This document shows, piece after piece, positions 34,426 to 43,640 of a DNA stretch of 64,000 nucleotides. The position numbers and the translations under genes were made by a program. Each line of letters starts with the position of its first letter. Positions within the stretch are counted from its first letter, which is position 1. Location: assembly GCA_034522175.1 (NCBI GenBank), contig JAXHLQ010000001.1, positions 2,108,001 to 2,172,000 of the forward strand, written 5' to 3'. The notes beneath the pieces were generated by a model, which was not told the origin of the DNA, did no database searches, and was given only the letters and a program-made list of their open reading frames with translations. The DNA is from JAIPDZ01 sp034522175 (GTDB lineage: Bacteria > Desulfobacterota > DSM-4660 > Desulfatiglandales > Desulfatiglandaceae).

Positions 34426-34662
34426 GGGAAAGCGGGGACTGGGGATTGGGTACTGGGTACTGGGTATAGAAGCTCAAATCACAAAAAGCTCAAGGCTGGA
34501 AGCTCAAAGCTCAAAGTTGAAATCGAAGACCGCTTCATTGCCGCTCTTTAGGAGGGCCACTGTCGGGGCAATCAAACTTTGGTAGATAATTTCTCTCTCT
34601 TCACACAGCGGAGTAACTGTCAATATGCCCTCAATCCGATAATATCTCCACTTGGAAAAAAA
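34426..34662. other. low-complexity tandem repeats, no gene
   Basis: Tandem GGGTACTGG units (about 34446-34466) followed by AAGCTCAAA/AGCTCAAAG units (about 34470-34520). Nothing coding beyond them. Confidence 0.5.
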
Positions 34663-34917
34663 TCACTCACATTCTGTCTCTCGCCTTCCCACATCCGCCT
34701 TCTGTTCCTCTCCAGATCCGCCTGTTTTATATTCAACTCCCGGTTCGCGAACTTCAAATTGTCCGACCGGTACCCTGGCAACTTTTCCTTCCTTCCAGAT
34801 GACGATGGGATCGCCGGTGCGCCGGTGGTCTTCAATTGCTTTTTCAACGGCCTTTTTCATGGCTTCCTCGGCGCGGATTTCAAGCGGAATGTCTGATAGT
34901 TTCTTTTTTTCTGTCAT
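34663..34917 (-). CDS. small protein coupled to the zeta-like kinase (possible antitoxin)
   Basis: 84 residues from MTEKKKLSDIPLEI (34917), overlapping the upstream kinase stop by ATGA. The core EEAMKKAVEKAIEDHRRTGD then PIVIWKEGKVARVPV is a helix-strand layout recurring in small proteins encoded beside zeta-like kinases. The C-terminus is highly charged. Probably the neutralising partner; placed after rather than before the toxin. Confidence 0.6.
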   Translation of the reverse strand: MTEKKKLSDIPLEIRAEEAMKKAVEKAIEDHRRTGDPIVIWKEGKVARVPVGQFEVREPGVEYKTGGSGEEQKADVGRRETECE

Positions 34918-35492
34918 GGCAACTCCATACATTCTTTTATTAGAGAAAAAATGTCGCTTCTGACAATATTCAACTCTTTTCCACTTTCGAATGCCACGAG
35001 ATTTGGCATGTCAGTAGAGTTGTCTATGATGGCCCAAAAGTCCAATAGTGGCCGGTAAATTTGAAAAAGATTCGGCAGTCCGCGTTTAAACCGTCTTCGG
35101 ACCACCTCCACAGGAATATTGTGACCACCCCTCCTCACGCGATCGGCAACGCGCTCAAGGGCCATATCAACGCTGGGGAGCCAGAGGAAAAACAGGTGTA
35201 TCCGATACCCACGGTCTTTCAAATCCTGTAACAATCGAACATAGGTTTTCCCGGAAAGGGTTGTTTCAAAGCCAAAATCGCGTCTCTCGTCTGCAAAAAG
35301 GCCTATCTGTTCCAACATAAGCCTCCCGGCACGAATTGCAGCGCGTTCGGGAGAAAAGGGAGAAAGACCGTCAGCAATAAAATCCGCGTTCACAAAATCC
35401 ATACAGTCAGCGTAATTGGGCAGAAACTCCCTTGCAAAGGTGGTCTTTCCTGCGCCATTCGGTCCTGCGACAATATAGAGGTTAGGTGCCAT
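34914..35492 (-). CDS. zeta-toxin-family P-loop kinase
   Basis: 192 residues. Walker A IVAGPNGAGKTTFAREFLP, FVNADFIADGLSPFSPERAA (substrate-binding Asp), GFETTLSGKTYVRLL and RVRRGGHNIPVEVVRRRF (Arg cluster) match zeta-like/AAA-33 kinases. True zeta toxins phosphorylate UDP-GlcNAc; this shorter branch is uncharacterised. Intact, with a coupled small gene downstream and repeats on both sides. Confidence 0.85.
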   Translation of the reverse strand: MAPNLYIVAGPNGAGKTTFAREFLPNYADCMDFVNADFIADGLSPFSPERAAIRAGRLMLEQIGLFADERRDFGFETTLSGKTYVRLLQDLKDRGYRIHLFFLWLPSVDMALERVADRVRRGGHNIPVEVVRRRFKRGLPNLFQIYRPLLDFWAIIDNSTDMPNLVAFESGKELNIVRSDIFSLIKECMELP

Positions 35493-35894
35493 AGGCGGTT
35501 CTATTTCTCCCCTGTAAGTTCCAGTATGTTGTTATTGCTGATCTTCTCGAGTTTCCTCGCCTCTTTGTTCGGCTCGTTGAGTTCCCGGATCGCCTGTTCA
35601 TTTCTCAATCGATCGCAGACCACAAAACAAAAAACCCCGTTCTTCATCTATCTGAAGACACGGGGTTGTGGCGCTTCCCAGACCATTTATCAATCCTCTT
35701 CTCCCATTTCTTCAATATGGGGTTTAAAAGAAGGATATTTACTGAAATGTTACCTATGGTTGATTAATGCAATTACATCGGGGAAGTCAAGGGAAAAGGA
35801 GGGAAAGCGGGTACTGGGCAGATAAGCTCATAGCTCAAAGGTGAAAGCTGGGAGTTGGATTTGAATGAATCGTTCGATCTGGGTTTTTCAATTT
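35493..35894 (-). repeat. intergenic region with repeat R4, copy D
   Basis: R4 occupies about 35591-35805: CCCCG hairpin at 35633-35667 with its minus-strand T tract, the CCCATTTCTTCAATATGGGG hairpin, and the AAGTCAAGGGAAAAGGAGGG tail as in copy C. Downstream of the M28 peptidase gene. A short AGCTCATAGCTCAAAGGTGA run (about 35824) echoes the tandem block at 34.5 kb. No gene. Confidence 0.68.
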
Positions 35895-36869
35895 CTACCG
35901 GGTGCTGAAAAAGCCCACCAGGCTCTTCACCACCTCCGCCATGAACCCGTAATCCAGCTTCTCCATGGTATCTGAGGGCAGGTGATAGTGCGGATTCCGG
36001 TAAAAGGCTGAATCCGTGACCATGACCGCCTTAAACCCGTGATCCCAAAATGCGGAGTGATCACTGAGCCGGATGGAAGGCATGAGCCATCCGCCCAAAG
36101 GCACGGTCAACGGGATAACCGGAAGCCTGGGGTTCTCTGCGAACGCCCGGGCCAGGGATCGGGTGAGCCCCCTGGACCTCAGGTTGCCCACGATGCCGAT
36201 AAACCCCCCGGTATCCGGATAATCAAAGTACATGAGGGGAAAGGGATAGTTCTGGCATCCCGGTGTGCCACAAGTGTATCCGACCATCTCGAGACAGATC
36301 ATCCCGTCTATCTTTTCCCCGGAACGTTTTGCCTCACGCGCATATACCCGGCTGCCCATGCGGGGGGTGTCAAAGACGGGCGGTTCCTCCAGGGCAAATG
36401 ATACGAACCGGACGGCCAGATCCAAGTCTTCACGGGGTGCGAGGGCGGCCAGGCGGCGGGCCGTTTCCAGCTGCACCGCCACCGCACTGGCATTGTCGTC
36501 GGCCCCTACGGTTCCTGAGACCGAGTCATAATGGGCGCCCACCAAAAACCGCTCGGCCGGATCATTTTTAAAGGCGACATCGGCCAAGACATTGGCCACC
36601 GTCACATCCCTGTAGGCGTAGGGTGCCGTTTTCACGGAAATGCCCAAGTCGCGGTAAAATGAAACGATGTACGCCTCGGTGCGGGAAAGATTCTCCGGTC
36701 TTCGGACACTTCGCTCGCCGATGTCCACGGTCAACGCGCGGACATGGTCCTTGAGGTGCGCCATCGTGACGTTTTTATCCACCATCGATTTCATCTCAGC
36801 CCTTGGGCCTTCTTGGCCCCCAAAAAAACACGCGGCCAGACACAAAAGGAGGAAAGTAAGATATTTCAT
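35895..36869 (-). CDS. M28-family zinc peptidase, lipoprotein
   Basis: 324 residues with a lipoprotein signal (lipobox LAAC at Cys14), so probably membrane-anchored outside the cytoplasm. Di-zinc aminopeptidase motifs: FLVGAHYDSVSG (His113, Asp115), VGADDNASAVAV (Asp), FALEEPP (catalytic Glu161 region), CLEMVGY (Glu) and NPHYHLPSDT (last His). This fits M28 aminopeptidase or glutaminyl-cyclase-like enzymes trimming peptides. Intact and monocistronic, followed by repeat D. Confidence 0.88.
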   Translation of the reverse strand: MKYLTFLLLCLAACFFGGQEGPRAEMKSMVDKNVTMAHLKDHVRALTVDIGERSVRRPENLSRTEAYIVSFYRDLGISVKTAPYAYRDVTVANVLADVAFKNDPAERFLVGAHYDSVSGTVGADDNASAVAVQLETARRLAALAPREDLDLAVRFVSFALEEPPVFDTPRMGSRVYAREAKRSGEKIDGMICLEMVGYTCGTPGCQNYPFPLMYFDYPDTGGFIGIVGNLRSRGLTRSLARAFAENPRLPVIPLTVPLGGWLMPSIRLSDHSAFWDHGFKAVMVTDSAFYRNPHYHLPSDTMEKLDYGFMAEVVKSLVGFFSTR

Positions 36870-36890
36870 TTAGAAGGAGATGGCTTCCCG

Positions 36891-37133
36891 TCAATCTATT
36901 CGGCGGAGGCCAGTGAAATTGGGGTGCAATTTTGATTTGTGAATGCGGTGTCCAATCATAACCACGATATTCACCCTTTCAGGGCTAATTCCCGCTCTCC
37001 CATTCAACAGTGCCGAAAACGTGTTTCTTGTAACACCAAGCGCTCTTGCCGCTTCGGTGACATTGACATGGGCTGCGGCCTGGCTTCGAGGAACAACCCG
37101 GCCAGGGTGCCGAAGGCCACCCTGCACCCGCAC
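36891..37133 (-). pseudogene. HigA-like antitoxin remnant
   Basis: Contains HPGRVVPRSQAAAHVNVTEA then ARALGVTRNTFSALLNGRAG plus ISPE, the XRE-type HigA core, but no proper start and an unrelated ending. Frames upstream are shifted (LAGLFLEARPQP) and no HigB body remains. A decayed HigBA module. Confidence 0.6.
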
Positions 37134-37428
37134 CCCATCAGCGGAGAATGCGTTTGCCGGGCAGTTTGAACTTGTTTCAGGCTTTGGTCAAGGGGCATCT
37201 CGAAATTTGTATCTCGCTTTATGATGGATCTCAACGGGCGTCATCATGTTTTCTTATGCTATCGGATCCCGGCGTACTGCCTCAGAGAGATGAAGATCAT
37301 CGCATGTCATCGCCGGTGGAAGATGCGCATCTCTTGATTTGAGAAAACAGAACACCAAACCCTCAAAAACCATCGACATACAAATTTGTCATGCTTGGCA
37401 GGGCGGCTTTTCTCACGCGTGGAATCTC
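37134..37428. other. gene-free gap
   Basis: Between the antitoxin remnant and the next promoter I see only short frames without RBS or similarity, perhaps the last trace of the HigB partner. Confidence 0.35.
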
Positions 37429-37457
37429 TTGACCTAAGCGCTTAGAAACTGTACGGT
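37429..37457 (+). promoter_or_regulatory. promoter with CTAA-N4-TTAG palindrome
   Basis: TTGACC (37429-37434) with TACGGT 17 bases on. The perfect 12-base palindrome CTAAGCGCTTAG (37434-37445) overlaps the -35. An equivalent arrangement precedes the padR gene at 54479. Confidence 0.45.
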
Positions 37458-37520
37458 TTTTACCGAAAAAAGGCCGTTTTATCTGTGATCGATCCGAAAA
37501 CTCCACAACATGGAGAATTG

Positions 37521-39305
37521 ATGAAAAGGCTCGCATGTTGGGGCCTGCTGCTCCTCTTGCTGGCGGGGGCCGGCCTCTGGCTCATAAAATGGACCGCCCC
37601 CAAAACGGCAGCGCCCCCAGGGCCCGTAAAGGCCGACCGCAGCCTGACCCGGCACTCCGACCTCTTTAAGAAGGACGTGCTAAAGGTCGGCAGAAATGTG
37701 TATGTGGCCATCGGGTACGGTCTGGCCAATTCCATCATGATCGTGGGCCATGACGGCGTGATCATCGTGGACACCATGACCACCAACGAGGAGGCGGCCC
37801 TGGTCCTGGCCGAGTTCCGGCGCATCACCGACAAACCGGTTCAAGCCATCATTTACACGCACAACCATGCGGACCACGTCTTCGGCGCCGAGGTCTTCGC
37901 CCGCGGCGCCTCGCCCGCCATTTACGCCCACGCATCCACCGAGAAGCGGGTGATGCGCATCGTGACCGAGCTGCGCCCCATCATCGGCTCCAGGAGCCAG
38001 CGCATGTTCGGCAGCCGGTTGCCCCCGGGTCAACTCATCAACGCCGGCATCGGCCCGCACCTGGGCCTTTTGCCCGACAGCCACATCGGCTTCGTGCCCC
38101 CCACCGTCACCTTCCAGGATGAGCTGGAGGCCCGGGCGGCGGGGGTAAATTTCAAGCTGATTCATGCCCCCGGCGAAACCGACGATCAAATCTACGTCTG
38201 GCTCCCCGATCAACGAATCCTCATCTGCGGAGACAACTTCTACTGGGCCTTTCCAAACCTCTACACCATTCGCGGGACCCCGTTTCGGAGCCTCAAAAAG
38301 TGGCGCCGGAGCCTGATCGCGGCCAGGGAACTGTATCCCGAACACCTCATCCCCTGCCACACCCGTCCCCTGTCCGGGGCCGCGAGGATCCGCGAGATAC
38401 TGACCCATTACGCCGACGCCATCGGGTACGTACATGACCAGGCCGTTCGGGGCATGAACAGGGGCCTCACCCCGGACGAGCTGGCCGAGACCATCCACCT
38501 GCCTCCGCACCTGGAGGCCGCCCCCTATCTTAAGCCCTTTTACGGCAAGGTCTCCTGGTCGGTGCGGGCCATGTTCTCCGGGAACCTGGGCTGGTTCGAC
38601 GGCGACTCGGCCCACCTGCAGCCCCTGACCCGCCTTGCGCGGGCCAGAATGATCGCCCACCTGGCCGGAGGACCCGGACGCCTGCTGGCGCGGGCACGGA
38701 CCTATCTCGATGACGAAAACCCACAGGCCGCACTGGAGCTGACCGGTTACTTGCTGCGCCTGGACCCGGGTGATCAGGCGGCCAAAGACCTGCGCGTGAA
38801 GGCCCTCACGGCCCTGGCCGAAAGGGAGCAAAACCCCAACGCACGCAACTACTATCTCTCCGAGGCCCTGGAGATCACCCGGGGACGGCCCCTGCTCCAG
38901 GGCAACACCATCTCATCTGAATCCCTTTATCTCTTCCCATTGGAACACTTCATGGAGGCGCTGACCGTGAATCTGGACCCCGAGGCATCGGCCGAGGTGG
39001 ACCAGACGGTCGGGTTCATATTTCCCGATGCGGATCGGGGCTTTTTGATGCATGTTCGTTTCGGCGTGACCGAGATCACCTCAAAAGCACCCGGGGATCT
39101 TAGGCCCGAGGACGTCTCCATTCTGGTGAGGGCGAATTCGAAAAAGTGGCGGGAACTGCTGGCGGGCTTCGGGAACCCCCTCAGGATCATGGCGGGCTTT
39201 GACTATCCTAAGGGCAACACCATCGCCTTTGCCCGCTTCATGGCACTGTTTCAGCTCAGCGAAATGAAGCTGGCCTACGAGCCGCTTTCGGTGCTGGGTG
39301 ATTAG
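37521..39305 (+). CDS. alkylsulfatase-like metallo-beta-lactamase hydrolase (SdsA1/BDS1 type)
   Basis: About 594 residues; ATG at 37521 follows GGAGA, against a GTG 12 codons earlier. An N-terminal membrane anchor (LLLLLAGAGLWLIKW) is followed by the MBL fold: TMTTNEEAALVLAEF, IIYTHNHADHVFGAEVF (metal-binding HxHxDH), FKLIHAPGETDDQIYVWLPD and ILICGDNFYWAFPNLY. A dimerisation region and an SCP2-like C-terminal domain follow. Such enzymes split alkyl sulfate esters to alcohol and sulfate. The nearby sulfatase remnant and anSME fit sulfate-ester use. Confidence 0.87.
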   Translation: MKRLACWGLLLLLLAGAGLWLIKWTAPKTAAPPGPVKADRSLTRHSDLFKKDVLKVGRNVYVAIGYGLANSIMIVGHDGVIIVDTMTTNEEAALVLAEFRRITDKPVQAIIYTHNHADHVFGAEVFARGASPAIYAHASTEKRVMRIVTELRPIIGSRSQRMFGSRLPPGQLINAGIGPHLGLLPDSHIGFVPPTVTFQDELEARAAGVNFKLIHAPGETDDQIYVWLPDQRILICGDNFYWAFPNLYTIRGTPFRSLKKWRRSLIAARELYPEHLIPCHTRPLSGAARIREILTHYADAIGYVHDQAVRGMNRGLTPDELAETIHLPPHLEAAPYLKPFYGKVSWSVRAMFSGNLGWFDGDSAHLQPLTRLARARMIAHLAGGPGRLLARARTYLDDENPQAALELTGYLLRLDPGDQAAKDLRVKALTALAEREQNPNARNYYLSEALEITRGRPLLQGNTISSESLYLFPLEHFMEALTVNLDPEASAEVDQTVGFIFPDADRGFLMHVRFGVTEITSKAPGDLRPEDVSILVRANSKKWRELLAGFGNPLRIMAGFDYPKGNTIAFARFMALFQLSEMKLAYEPLSVLGD

Positions 39306-39351
39306 ATCCATTGGGCCGGTTTACTTATCCGGGTCCGATTCGGTGGCCTTG

Positions 39352-40363
39352 TCAATCCGGCAGGATGGTCTCCCCCTTTCGGGAGGCCATTTGCCTGTTT
39401 TTCTCCACCAAAGCCGGGGAGGCGTTGGCGTAGCAATAGACACACAAATGCCCGCAGGTATGATACTGGCCGATATCCTTGCTCACGATACAGCCGCAGG
39501 CCTTTCGCTGGCCCTTGTCCTTCATGGGGTGTCTGCCTTCTGATGAAAAGGGGAGGGACGGCTGATCCCCGCCTCTGGATGTCAACAGCGAAACGATGTC
39601 CCGGTCGAAATCCGTGACCCTGAGGATGAGTTCATCGTCGATGCACCGGTTGTGGGGGATCCCGTAACCCGACAGGTCCACGGGTTCGGCGCAGGTGGCG
39701 GCCGTGATGCCCCAGCCGCGGGCCAGTTCCGCTATTCCCGCCGCCATGTCATGGATGTCCCGGGTTCTGAACTCCCGCCACTTCACCCCGGCCTGGTCCA
39801 GGTTCTTGCGCACCCTGGGATACTTCAGCACATCCATGAAACTGATCACCAGCTTTTCCGTATGGGTGTGAATCCTGATCCCCAATGCGGGCGATTTTCT
39901 CCATAAGCTCGGGAGGACCGATGCGGTCCGTGAGCACCAGGGGGTCAAACCGCCAGGTCACCCGGTGCCGGCCCGCCATTTCAGAGAGGGCCAAAAAGGT
40001 CTCGATGCGCTCCTTCAAGGGCGGCACACGGAGCTCCAAATGCTCGGCCTCGTAATCGTTCAGGGTATACAGGAAGTACCAGCCGATCCCACGATCGTCC
40101 AGTTCAGGGAGGAAGGAAAATATGGGCTTTGGGTTTTTGCTCCAGAAGACCACTGCCCGGGTTTTCTCAAAGGACACGTACTGGGGCCGTTGATTGAACG
40201 GGTTGATCCATTTCAAGTATCCCCGTTTCAGCCGGTTGAAAAACCACCTCCCATAAAACGCGGGGATATCCGTGGAGCGGCTGGCGGAGATGATGAGGGG
40301 CGCGATCGCTTCCTGTCTTCTCCCCTGGTCTGTGGTGATGTCAACCGTTTCCCAGACACCCAT
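39352..40363 (-). CDS. DUF1848 radical-SAM-like protein (one frameshift)
   Basis: N-terminal piece: PLIISASRSTDIPAFYGRWF, VVFWSKNPKPIFSFL, WYFLYTLNDYEAEHLE, RVTWRFDPLVLTDR. At the C run 39880-39883 one base must be removed to continue IRIHTHTEKLVISFMDVLKY, CAEPVDLSGYGIPHNRCIDD and the Cys-rich end QRKACGCIVSKDIGQYHTCG then HLCVYCYANASP. DUF1848 proteins bind Fe-S clusters through these cysteines; function unknown. The start is uncertain (40363 or 40375). Confidence 0.82.
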
Positions 40364-40839
40364 AACACCTGACATGCGGATCGGTCGGACCCGTCCGCCT
40401 CACTCCTGGGGAGCCAGCAATGGGCCCCCGCCTCGTTGCAGACGTGTAAGATACCGTTCACCACATAGTCCGTATCCTGCGGGGTATTGTCTCCCGAAGA
40501 AACCACCAGGATCTGAGCCAGATCCTTTTGAAGACGGGCCACCTTGAGGGTAATGGCCAGACCATCGTGCCGGAAAGATATGGATCTCTCGGCTTTGTCC
40601 GTGGACAGGATCTCGTTTTCAGGCTTCTGGCGGATGATCTTTTCCGCGGCCGTGAAGACCTTGTCCGCATCGGCCTCCAAAAGGACCGACGCCGTCTGGT
40701 GGCCGTGCACTTGATCAACGACATTGGAGATCAGACCAAGGGCCTTTCTCGCCAGAAAAACCGCCTGACCGGACACCACCGACGGAAAAAGACATAAGAT
40801 GATCAACCCCAGAAAAAGGACTCCCGCTTTCTTGCCCAT
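40228..40839 (-). CDS. secreted protein of unknown function (3' end uncertain)
   Basis: Starts MGKKAGVLFLGLIILCLFPS with a signal peptide cut after VVSGQA. The conserved-looking part runs through QTASVLLEADADKVFTAAEK, SISFRHDGLAITLKVARL and VVNGILHVCNEAGAHCW. After that the frame runs about 150 bases into the DUF1848 gene in another frame and becomes Arg/Ser-rich. I suspect an indel near 40400-40440, with the true stop there. DUF3568-like in pattern, but I am not certain. Confidence 0.55.
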   Translation of the reverse strand: MGKKAGVLFLGLIILCLFPSVVSGQAVFLARKALGLISNVVDQVHGHQTASVLLEADADKVFTAAEKIIRQKPENEILSTDKAERSISFRHDGLAITLKVARLQKDLAQILVVSSGDNTPQDTDYVVNGILHVCNEAGAHCWLPRSEADGSDRSACQVLWVSGKRLTSPQTRGEDRKRSRPSSSPPAAPRISPRFMGGGFSTG

Positions 40840-40879
40840 GGCTGCTTCCTCCCTGTTTAGAACTTCTCATGCCCCGGGT

Positions 40880-41390
40880 CTATGCCCGGGTCAGGAGCGC
40901 TTCCTGCCTGGCCAGTTCCATCTTCAGCGCCTCATTTTTCTCCCTCAGCTGGGCGGTTGCCCAGCCGGGGACCGTGACATCATCGCGAACCTCCCCGGTT
41001 CTGAAGTCCACGATATCGATCTCTTCGATGGGGTCCGCTGCCAGGTAGTAGAGTTCCCATTCCTCCGGTTCAAGGCCGTTGGGATCTTTATATTGAACGA
41101 TCTTCCAGTCGCCGGTGCACAGGGCCCTTACGTTATTGGGCTGCAGAACCGGTCCGGATGCCAGCGGAATCCCTTTCTGCCGCTCGTGTTCCACATTGCC
41201 CAAAAATATCCGGTCCCCACCGCCCTTTTCCAGCCTTATATCTCATTGAAACAGTGCGTATCAACATAATAGTCATGGCCCGAAATTCCTCTCTGCAGGG
41301 AAAGGAGGCTCGGGCAACAGGCCCTTTGGGTTGGCCAAGGCCATGTTCCCGTGGTAAAGTGCCTCACCATAAGGATAGCCGTTGCCCCCA
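40880..41390 (-). pseudogene. sulfatase C-terminal remnant
   Basis: The frame from 41203 reads NNVRALCTGDWKIVQYKDPN, EEWELYYLAADPIEEIDIVD, FRTGEVRDDVTVPGW, the C-terminal domain of arylsulfatase/alkaline-phosphatase-superfamily enzymes. Upstream pieces (EKGGGDRIFLGNVEH; GNGYPYGEALYHGN) fall in other frames separated by stops, and the catalytic Cys/Ser-x-Pro-x-Arg domain is missing. The intact sulfatase-maturase gene starts about 30 bases away, divergently. Confidence 0.65.
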
Positions 41391-41420
41391 CTCCCTAAAA
41401 GAGGCCGCTTTATAACTGCG

Positions 41421-42752
41421 ATGACAGAGAAAATCGATTCCAATCGAAACCCCGGTGTCATGGACGGTACACGGCGGCAGGCCTTTGAATTGATGGCCAA
41501 GCCTGCGGGGCCCGGCTGTAACCTTCGCTGCACGTATTGCTTTTATCTGGAAAAAAGCAGGCTCTTTCCTGAAAGCGAAGGCCGCATGTCTGATGAGGTG
41601 CTGGAGGCCTACACCCGGGAATATATCGCCTCCCAGCCCGGTCCGTCCGTTTCATTTGCCTGGCAGGGAGGCGAACCCACCTTGATGGGAATTGATTTTT
41701 TCCGCCGGGCACTGGATCTCCAGCGCACCTACAGCCTCGGGAAACACATTTCAAACACGCTTCAGACCAACGGCACCCTGATAGACAGATCGTGGTGTGA
41801 GTTTCTTTCCAGGAACCGTTTTCTCGTGGGATTGAGCATCGACGGCCCTGACACCGTTCATGATTTCTATCGCCTGGATGGGAAAGGAAGGCCGACCCAT
41901 GCACGGGTGCTGGGTTCACTCAAGATGATGCAGCAATACGGCGTGGAGATCAATGTTCTCGCCACCGTGAACAGGGAAAGCGCCCGGCGGCCTCTCGAGG
42001 TGTACCATTTTCTTAAGGAGCAGGGGGTCCGGTTTATCCAGTATATCCCCATCGTGGAAAGACAGGCCGATGCTGCAGCGGAGAATCACCGGATTCCGCT
42101 GGACGGGCCACCCTCTCTCACACGGAAATCACCTCCCAGCAGCGTCACGGATTGGAGTGTACGGCCGCGGGACTATGGCGATTTCCTGACACAAATTTTC
42201 CGGGAATGGGTCCGGCACGATGTGGGCGATATCTTCGTGATGAACTTTGAATGGGCACTGGGGGCCTGGGCGGGCATGCCCGCGGGCGTGTGCTACCTTT
42301 CTCACCGTTGCGGCCTGAACCTCATCATCGAACACAACGGCGACATATTTTCCTGCGACCATTTCGTGTACCCACCATACCGGCTGGGCAACATACTGGC
42401 GGATGACTTGAGGGAAATGGTCTTCTCTGAACGGCATATGGCATTCGGTGCATCAAAGGAAACCGGGCTTCCCCGATACTGCCGCCACTGTGATTTCCTC
42501 TTTGCATGCCGGGGCGGTTGCCCCAAATACCGCTTTGCCATATCTCCCGAGGGAGAACCCGGCGTCAACTATCTTTGTGCGGGATTCAAAGGCTTTTATC
42601 ACCACGTCGATTCCTATATGAAAGACATGGTAAAACGGATGAGAAACGGAATTCCCGTAAAGCATATCATGGAGAAAGCAGATGAGCTGGCAGAATCGGA
42701 GGATGCGGAACGGTCATCAAGCTCCCGGCACCGCCCTGACCGGGTATCTTAA
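41421..42752 (+). CDS. anaerobic sulfatase-maturating enzyme (radical SAM, SPASM)
   Basis: 443 residues from MTEKIDSNRN. Radical SAM cluster CNLRCTYC (Cys33, 37, 40), PSVSFAWQGGEPTLMGIDFF, NTLQTNGTLIDRSWCEFL and LVGLSIDGPDTVHDFYR. SPASM cysteines appear at VCYLSHRCG, GDIFSCDHFVYPP and YCRHCDFLFACRGGCPKYRF. anSME oxidises an active-site Cys or Ser of sulfatases to formylglycine without oxygen. Its adjacent sulfatase gene is broken, so it must serve another sulfatase elsewhere or be on the way out. Confidence 0.92.
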   Translation: MTEKIDSNRNPGVMDGTRRQAFELMAKPAGPGCNLRCTYCFYLEKSRLFPESEGRMSDEVLEAYTREYIASQPGPSVSFAWQGGEPTLMGIDFFRRALDLQRTYSLGKHISNTLQTNGTLIDRSWCEFLSRNRFLVGLSIDGPDTVHDFYRLDGKGRPTHARVLGSLKMMQQYGVEINVLATVNRESARRPLEVYHFLKEQGVRFIQYIPIVERQADAAAENHRIPLDGPPSLTRKSPPSSVTDWSVRPRDYGDFLTQIFREWVRHDVGDIFVMNFEWALGAWAGMPAGVCYLSHRCGLNLIIEHNGDIFSCDHFVYPPYRLGNILADDLREMVFSERHMAFGASKETGLPRYCRHCDFLFACRGGCPKYRFAISPEGEPGVNYLCAGFKGFYHHVDSYMKDMVKRMRNGIPVKHIMEKADELAESEDAERSSSSRHRPDRVS

Positions 42753-43576
42753 AATATGCCCTTGTTCCTCAAAGCATGCACCACGAGAAAGGTATTCCAT
42801 TCCCGATCGGCTCTGCCCCATGTGCCATCCCGGCTTTGGGTGTTGACCAGCGTGTCAAACGCCGGGATCAGCTGGTCCCGGGCTTCCTTGAAATCAAGAT
42901 GTGCAAGGGCATTGATGTTTTGGTAGAAGGGGAGCCGTTTTGGCCATCTGCCGTCAGGGCTTTGGACGCCCGCCAATACCAAAACCGCCCGCCGGGTGAT
43001 CCGGCGCTTATGGTACTGAGGATGTACCACCAGGGCGCGAAGATAGTTGCTGAAACTGGCCCACCCGCAGGACCGCTCCCCTTTTTTGAACATCCTTTCA
43101 CCCAGACACGCGTAACCGTTCATGACTCGAGGGTCCTGCGCCTTTTGAAAGATACTGGCCAGAAAAAGGGCGGCGGCTATTTCAAAAGATGCCCGGGATC
43201 CGGTGGTGAAAGGGAGGCCCACGACTTCCTGTGGTTTTAAGGGGCCCTTTCCCTTCGCATGTCGCTGCCCCGACGTCTGTAGAATCTTGCCGACGAGCCA
43301 TTCCAGGGCGGTGTCTATCTGTGGATCGGGGTGTCTGACGGTGAGATGAAGACCAAAGAGCCGGCGGACGGTTTCACGCACTGACCGGCCCCATGAGCCG
43401 TCCGCAGACTGCCCTTCAAAAAGCCCCGTGGTCTGTTCGTCAAAATCCCTTTGCCAGACGGGAGCATCCGCTTCATTTAACCATTTCTGCCGGGCATAGA
43501 GGCCCACCGGGGTTTTGCTCTTCCTGAAAACTTTGTAGGGATCGTATCTGAGAGGTCCGTATGTTCGGTAAGTCAT
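42749..43576 (-). CDS. prenyltransferase/squalene-cyclase-type repeat protein
   Basis: 275 residues. Repeats with QSADGSWGRSVRETVRRLFG, LVVHPQYHKRRITRRAVLVL, GVQSPDGRWPKRLPFYQ and NTQSRDGTWGRADREWNTFL resemble the QW-type repeats of alpha/alpha-barrel terpene cyclases and prenyltransferases. There is only half a barrel and no DxDD catalytic motif. Probably a binding or degenerate member. Convergent with the maturase, overlapping by four bases. Confidence 0.62.
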   Translation of the reverse strand: MTYRTYGPLRYDPYKVFRKSKTPVGLYARQKWLNEADAPVWQRDFDEQTTGLFEGQSADGSWGRSVRETVRRLFGLHLTVRHPDPQIDTALEWLVGKILQTSGQRHAKGKGPLKPQEVVGLPFTTGSRASFEIAAALFLASIFQKAQDPRVMNGYACLGERMFKKGERSCGWASFSNYLRALVVHPQYHKRRITRRAVLVLAGVQSPDGRWPKRLPFYQNINALAHLDFKEARDQLIPAFDTLVNTQSRDGTWGRADREWNTFLVVHALRNKGIF

Positions 43577-43640
43577 GGCGGAACCGACATTGCTTCATTC
43601 GTTCCTAAATGGAGGATTTGGCGGATACCGATAAACCGGG

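Noticed and set aside
31300..35805. CRISPR array
   Set aside because: R4 units are about 150-235 bp, irregularly spaced with genes between them; no short direct repeat with unique spacers.
37680..38831. 383-codon minus-strand ORF opposite the MBL hydrolase
   Set aside because: GC-rich antisense shadow; Gly/Gln/Val-rich translation with no domain, and the plus-strand gene has clear catalytic motifs.
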